64,000 nt of DNA from Oscillospiraceae bacterium (lineage in GTDB: Bacteria; Bacillota; Clostridia; Oscillospirales; Ruminococcaceae): contig JAFTVU010000003.1 in NCBI GenBank assembly GCA_017465665.1, positions 38,171 to 102,170 on the forward strand, written 5' to 3'. A program made the position numbers and the translations under genes. Below are positions 60,880-64,000 of this stretch, piece by piece; positions within the stretch are counted from its first letter, which is position 1, and the number at the start of each line of letters is the position of its first letter. The notes under the pieces were generated by a model that ran no database searches, was not told the origin of the DNA, and saw only the letters and a list, made by a program, of their open reading frames with translations.

Positions 60880-62865
60880 ATGATCAACAAGCTGAAACAG
60901 ATACTGAAGCTGCTGCCTGTACGGACGGCGCCTTTCTTTGCGGCAGGAATACTGCTGTGTGCAGGCGGAGGTATCTTTTCTGTGATATCGGTGATGTCCG
61001 CCGCAGTGCTTTCTGTTCTTGCATACCGTTTCAGACGGGAAATGCTTGCAAGTGCACTGGCGCTACTGCTAGGTATGCTTTCGATATCTGCATATATCCT
61101 GCTGATATGCAAGCCGCTGGAGGCTTATGCGGATATCTCACAGCGGCTTACTCTGCACATCACACAGGAATACAACGCCACAGGATATTCAAGATACGAA
61201 TGCAGAACACTTATTGACGGGCGACCTGCAACGCTTTTCTTTTACTCGGCCGAGGACTATTCCGCAGGGGATATCCTCAGAGCCGATGTGCGCCTGACCG
61301 ATACCGCATACGAAATAAATACAGCAATAAAAGCAGCTATCGACGAGGTACACGAGCATATCTCTCCCACGTTCAGCCTGCGCCGAAGCGTTGCCGAATT
61401 TCGCTCAGAGCTTCAGCGGAAGATATCGGGCTATATTGAGGGGGACGCGGGCGCTCTTGCACAAGGTCTGCTGTTCGGAGATACAAGCGGCTTTTCCACT
61501 GAGCTGTATCATGCAGCAAAAATAAGCGGTGTTGTGCATTTCACTGCTGTTTCGGGCTCGCATTTTGTCATAATAATGGCAGTTCTGCTGGAGCTTGCGG
61601 GAAACCGCAAAAGACTTCGCGCAGTACTTTCACTTATCTGCGTTCCGCTGGCAGTTATGTTCTTTGGTGCAGAGCCATCGGTAGTCCGTGCAGGAATAAT
61701 GGTGTTCCTGTGCAACTGCGGACCTCTTTTCTCAAGACGTGCTGAAAGCATAAACTCGCTTTGCGTCGCCATACTTGTTATGACCGCTTTTACACCCTAC
61801 GTCATGCTGGATATCGGGTTTCAGATGTCCGTGCTGGGCGTGTTCGGTGTTTCGGTCGTTGGTCCGAGGATCACTCTGATATTGCGCCGATATACACGCA
61901 GATTCCCCGAATTTCTCAGAGGCACAGTTGACACGATAGCTATATCCGCATGCGCTGTGATATGCATTGCTCCCATAAGCGCCGCCATATTCGGAGGAGT
62001 ATCCTTAACAGGCGTATTCACAACGGTCGTGCTTACTCCCGTGTTCTCCGCCGCACTTGCGCTTGCAGTGATCTTCGCGTTTACAGGGCTCACTCCGCTG
62101 CTCCTGCCAATAGGGCTGCTCATGAAAGCCGCATATCACATAATAATGCTGTTCGGTTGTGACAGCAGGCTGTGGCTGGTACTGGATCTCAAAGCAGCAG
62201 GATTTCTTGCCCTCGTTGCCGCTGTATCATTGACCATAGCTGCTGTATTTTATGACGAAAAGCGCGGATATGCTTTCACTGTGCTGGCGCTTTCTGTTGC
62301 AGCTTCCATAGGACTAAGCATGATATCCTCTTCTTCACGCAGAAAGATAGAATTTATCTCTGACGGAACGAGCGGAGCGGCTGTGGTGTGCATAAAGGAT
62401 GAAGCTGCAGTGCTTATCTGCGGAAGCGGAAACGGGCTGGATATCCGCCTTGCAGACTGTCTGCTGCGAAACGGCACACATACTATCCGCTATATCTCGG
62501 CTGAAGACCTGACGATAAGCGGAGCGGATGCTCTGCTCACTATCGCTGAACTCTATCCGACAGAGCATATAAACACAAATGCGCTCACCTCCTCCATGCT
62601 GACTGAACAGCTGAGAGATATCAGGATGACCTCGGATAATATCGACAGCTTTACGGTCGATGGCATCTCGATAGCCTGTGCAAAGGCAGGAGATACTGAT
62701 GTAGCCGCAGACATCGTTATGTATTACGGATACAAGAAGTCCGAGCCCGCACACAATGCACGGCTTCCCTTGTACATTTCCTCAAGACAGGAGATACTCC
62801 CCGAAAACGGGATAAACATATATGATACCCCATATGAGATAAGATTAGAAAGAACGGAGAAATAA
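60880..62865 (+). CDS. comEC: ComEC/Rec2-family DNA uptake channel
   Basis: 661 residues. An N-terminal membrane pair and DUF4131-like loop (about 1-165), then the ComEC membrane channel domain (about 180-470) with HFTAVSGSHFVIIMAVLLELAG and the GAEPSVVRAGIM segment. The C-terminal region (about 485-661) is where most ComEC proteins have a metallo-beta-lactamase nuclease; here the HxHxDH motif is absent and the segment is short and divergent. The start has only a weak ribosome site. It is inserted between ybaB and recR; recR begins one nucleotide after the stop. Confidence 0.88.
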   Translation: MINKLKQILKLLPVRTAPFFAAGILLCAGGGIFSVISVMSAAVLSVLAYRFRREMLASALALLLGMLSISAYILLICKPLEAYADISQRLTLHITQEYNATGYSRYECRTLIDGRPATLFFYSAEDYSAGDILRADVRLTDTAYEINTAIKAAIDEVHEHISPTFSLRRSVAEFRSELQRKISGYIEGDAGALAQGLLFGDTSGFSTELYHAAKISGVVHFTAVSGSHFVIIMAVLLELAGNRKRLRAVLSLICVPLAVMFFGAEPSVVRAGIMVFLCNCGPLFSRRAESINSLCVAILVMTAFTPYVMLDIGFQMSVLGVFGVSVVGPRITLILRRYTRRFPEFLRGTVDTIAISACAVICIAPISAAIFGGVSLTGVFTTVVLTPVFSAALALAVIFAFTGLTPLLLPIGLLMKAAYHIIMLFGCDSRLWLVLDLKAAGFLALVAAVSLTIAAVFYDEKRGYAFTVLALSVAASIGLSMISSSSRRKIEFISDGTSGAAVVCIKDEAAVLICGSGNGLDIRLADCLLRNGTHTIRYISAEDLTISGADALLTIAELYPTEHINTNALTSSMLTEQLRDIRMTSDNIDSFTVDGISIACAKAGDTDVAADIVMYYGYKKSEPAHNARLPLYISSRQEILPENGINIYDTPYEIRLERTEK

Positions 62866-62866
62866 T

Positions 62867-63463
62867 ATGGCTGAATTTATATCCGCACCTCTCGCTCTCG
62901 CCGCTGAGCAGTTTGCAAAGCTCCCCGGCGTGGGAATCAAGACCGCACAGCGCCTTGCCTATCACATGCTGAATCTCCCTGCCGAGGAGGTAGAGGAATT
63001 TGCAAGCGCGCTCGTTAAGGCACGTAAGGGCGTGCAGCTCTGCCGCTGCTGCCAGAACTTCACCGACCGCGATATCTGCGAGCTCTGCGCTGACGATGAC
63101 CGCGACGGCGATGTTATCTGCGTGGTGGAATCCCCCAAGGATGTTTCAGCGTTTGAGCGCTCAGGCGGCTACGATGGCGTTTATCATGTGCTGCATGGTC
63201 TGCTCTCGCCTATGGACGGAATCACCGCGGAAAACCTCAAGATAAAGGAGCTCATGAGCCGCCTTGCAACTGCAAAGGAGGTCATCATGGCGACAAACCC
63301 CACCGTTGAGGGCGAGGCTACCGCAGTTTATATCGGCAGACTTATCAAGCCGATGGGAATAAAGGTATCACGTCTTGCTTACGGTCTGCCTGCAGGCTCG
63401 GCTCTGGAATTTGCAGATGACGTGACATTGCAGAAAGCCTTGGAAAACCGCAACGAGATATGA
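62867..63463 (+). CDS. recR: Recombination mediator protein RecR
   Basis: 198 residues: N-terminal HhH (LPGVGIKTAQRLAYHML), a zinc finger (CRCCQNFTDRDICELC), a Toprim domain with VICVVESPKDVSAFER, and the ending typical of RecR (GIKVSRLAYGLPAGSALEFADDVTL). Works with RecO in RecF-type recombination repair. Its stop overlaps the first ATG of bioY. Confidence 0.97.
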   Translation: MAEFISAPLALAAEQFAKLPGVGIKTAQRLAYHMLNLPAEEVEEFASALVKARKGVQLCRCCQNFTDRDICELCADDDRDGDVICVVESPKDVSAFERSGGYDGVYHVLHGLLSPMDGITAENLKIKELMSRLATAKEVIMATNPTVEGEATAVYIGRLIKPMGIKVSRLAYGLPAGSALEFADDVTLQKALENRNEI

Positions 63464-64000
63464 TGAAAAAGCCCGTTTTTTCTGCGCGGAGCATGGTATT
63501 CACCGCCATAATGGCAGCGTTGCTGTGCATTGCTGCTCCGTTCAGCCTGCCGATACCCTCGGCTGTACCGCTTTCCCTTGCGACATTCATGATATATCTG
63601 ATCGGCGCACTGCTGGGCAAGGCAAAGGGCTCTGCCGCCGTAGGCGTGTATATACTCATCGGCGCGGTGGGACTTCCTGTGTTTTCGGGCTTCATGGGCG
63701 GCTTTGCTCATGTTGTGGGAATTACAGGCGGCTACATCATCGGATATATCCCCTGCGTGTTCCTGACGGGACTTTTCACTGAGCTTTCATGCAGCAGGCT
63801 GCGCGGTATCGTCACAGGTATGACCCTCGGCACACTGGCATTGTACGCATTCGGAACGATATGGTTCATGCTGTTCACAGGCTCGGAACTGACTGTGGCT
63901 CTGGCCGGCTGCGTAATGCCGTTCCTGCCTTTTGATGTGCTGAAGATGATCGTAGCATGTGCGGTGGCTGTACCGCTGAGAAACAGACTGCTGCCTGTTA
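63460..64000 (+). CDS. bioY: Biotin ECF transporter S component BioY (3' end outside window)
   Basis: The frame opens ATGATG at 63460, overlapping the recR stop; the second ATG (63463) may equally be used. The 180 residues visible contain at least five hydrophobic segments. LCIAAPFSLPIPSAVPLSL and GGFAHVVGITGGYIIGYIP are the BioY signatures (the biotin-binding glycine-rich segment). The gene runs off the end of the window. Confidence 0.88.
   Translation, partial: MMKKPVFSARSMVFTAIMAALLCIAAPFSLPIPSAVPLSLATFMIYLIGALLGKAKGSAAVGVYILIGAVGLPVFSGFMGGFAHVVGITGGYIIGYIPCVFLTGLFTELSCSRLRGIVTGMTLGTLALYAFGTIWFMLFTGSELTVALAGCVMPFLPFDVLKMIVACAVAVPLRNRLLPV

Noticed and set aside
1-64000. CRISPR arrays, tRNA genes, rRNA, insertion sequences and prophage genes
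   Set aside because: No regularly spaced repeats, cloverleaf genes, transposases, integrases or phage structural proteins were seen on either strand.

Overview
The window looks like chromosome of a moderate-G+C, low-motility Firmicute of the Oscillospiraceae/Ruminococcus group, most like Ruminococcus albus. The support is inference from gene content: a glgB-glgC-glgD glycogen operon, a GH130 mannooligosaccharide phosphorylase of the R. albus type, GTP-dependent PEP carboxykinase, spoVAC-AD-AE spore genes, a small (4.5S-type) SRP RNA in front of dnaX, ylxM-ffh-rpsP-khpA, and ECF-type vitamin transporter S components. Most promoters I could read are near-consensus SigA boxes with 17-nt spacers. 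There is no rRNA, tRNA, CRISPR array, prophage or insertion sequence that I can see.

Layout. 1-1937: end of pfkA, a tetrahydrofolate riboswitch with a very long P4 arm, folT and proC. 2050-8118: an ECF sigma factor with a large membrane-anchored anti-sigma-like partner, a NusG-II domain protein and a class A penicillin-binding protein. 8151-11645 (minus): a small secreted protein whose ribosome site is locked in a hairpin, and a GntR(YtrA-like)-controlled ABC exporter operon with a palindromic operator on its promoter. 11660-15512 (minus): a second ECF sigma/anti-sigma pair followed by small exported proteins of unknown function. 15527-18175: GH130 phosphorylase, HPr and a lipoprotein. 18258-24568: WalR-like boxes in front of a LysM-G5-M23 cell-wall hydrolase, then a third ECF sigma gene translationally coupled to a 1233-residue anti-sigma-like protein that carries three M23 peptidase-like domains; this is the most unusual system in the window. 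24671-29589: comFB, spoVAC-AD-AE, a zinc-ribbon membrane protein with an operator-like palindrome, and pckG. 29811-37217 (minus): surE, nth, a Nudix hydrolase, a methyltransferase, corC, tatD and metG. 37266-43641: a CdaR/PucR-type regulator with a structured leader, ftsE-ftsX-ctpA and greA-lysS. 43706-50460: three proteins of unknown role and the glycogen operon. 50482-52105: AT-rich accessory genes, one of them bracketed by a 46-bp direct repeat that contains a terminator. 52100-57031 (minus): SRP/ribosome genes and polyphosphate kinase. 57024-64000: Nudix, a membrane protein, SRP RNA, dnaX (with a candidate -1 frameshift site), ybaB, comEC, recR and the start of bioY.

Themes. Cell-envelope sensing dominates the first 25 kb: three sigma/anti-sigma pairs, a PBP, two M23 proteins and a WalR-type promoter. 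Carbon storage and overflow control are represented by glg genes, pckG, HPr and the mannoside phosphorylase. Vitamin uptake by ECF modules appears at both ends (FolT, BioY). Family names rest on my reading of conserved motifs; no database search was possible.
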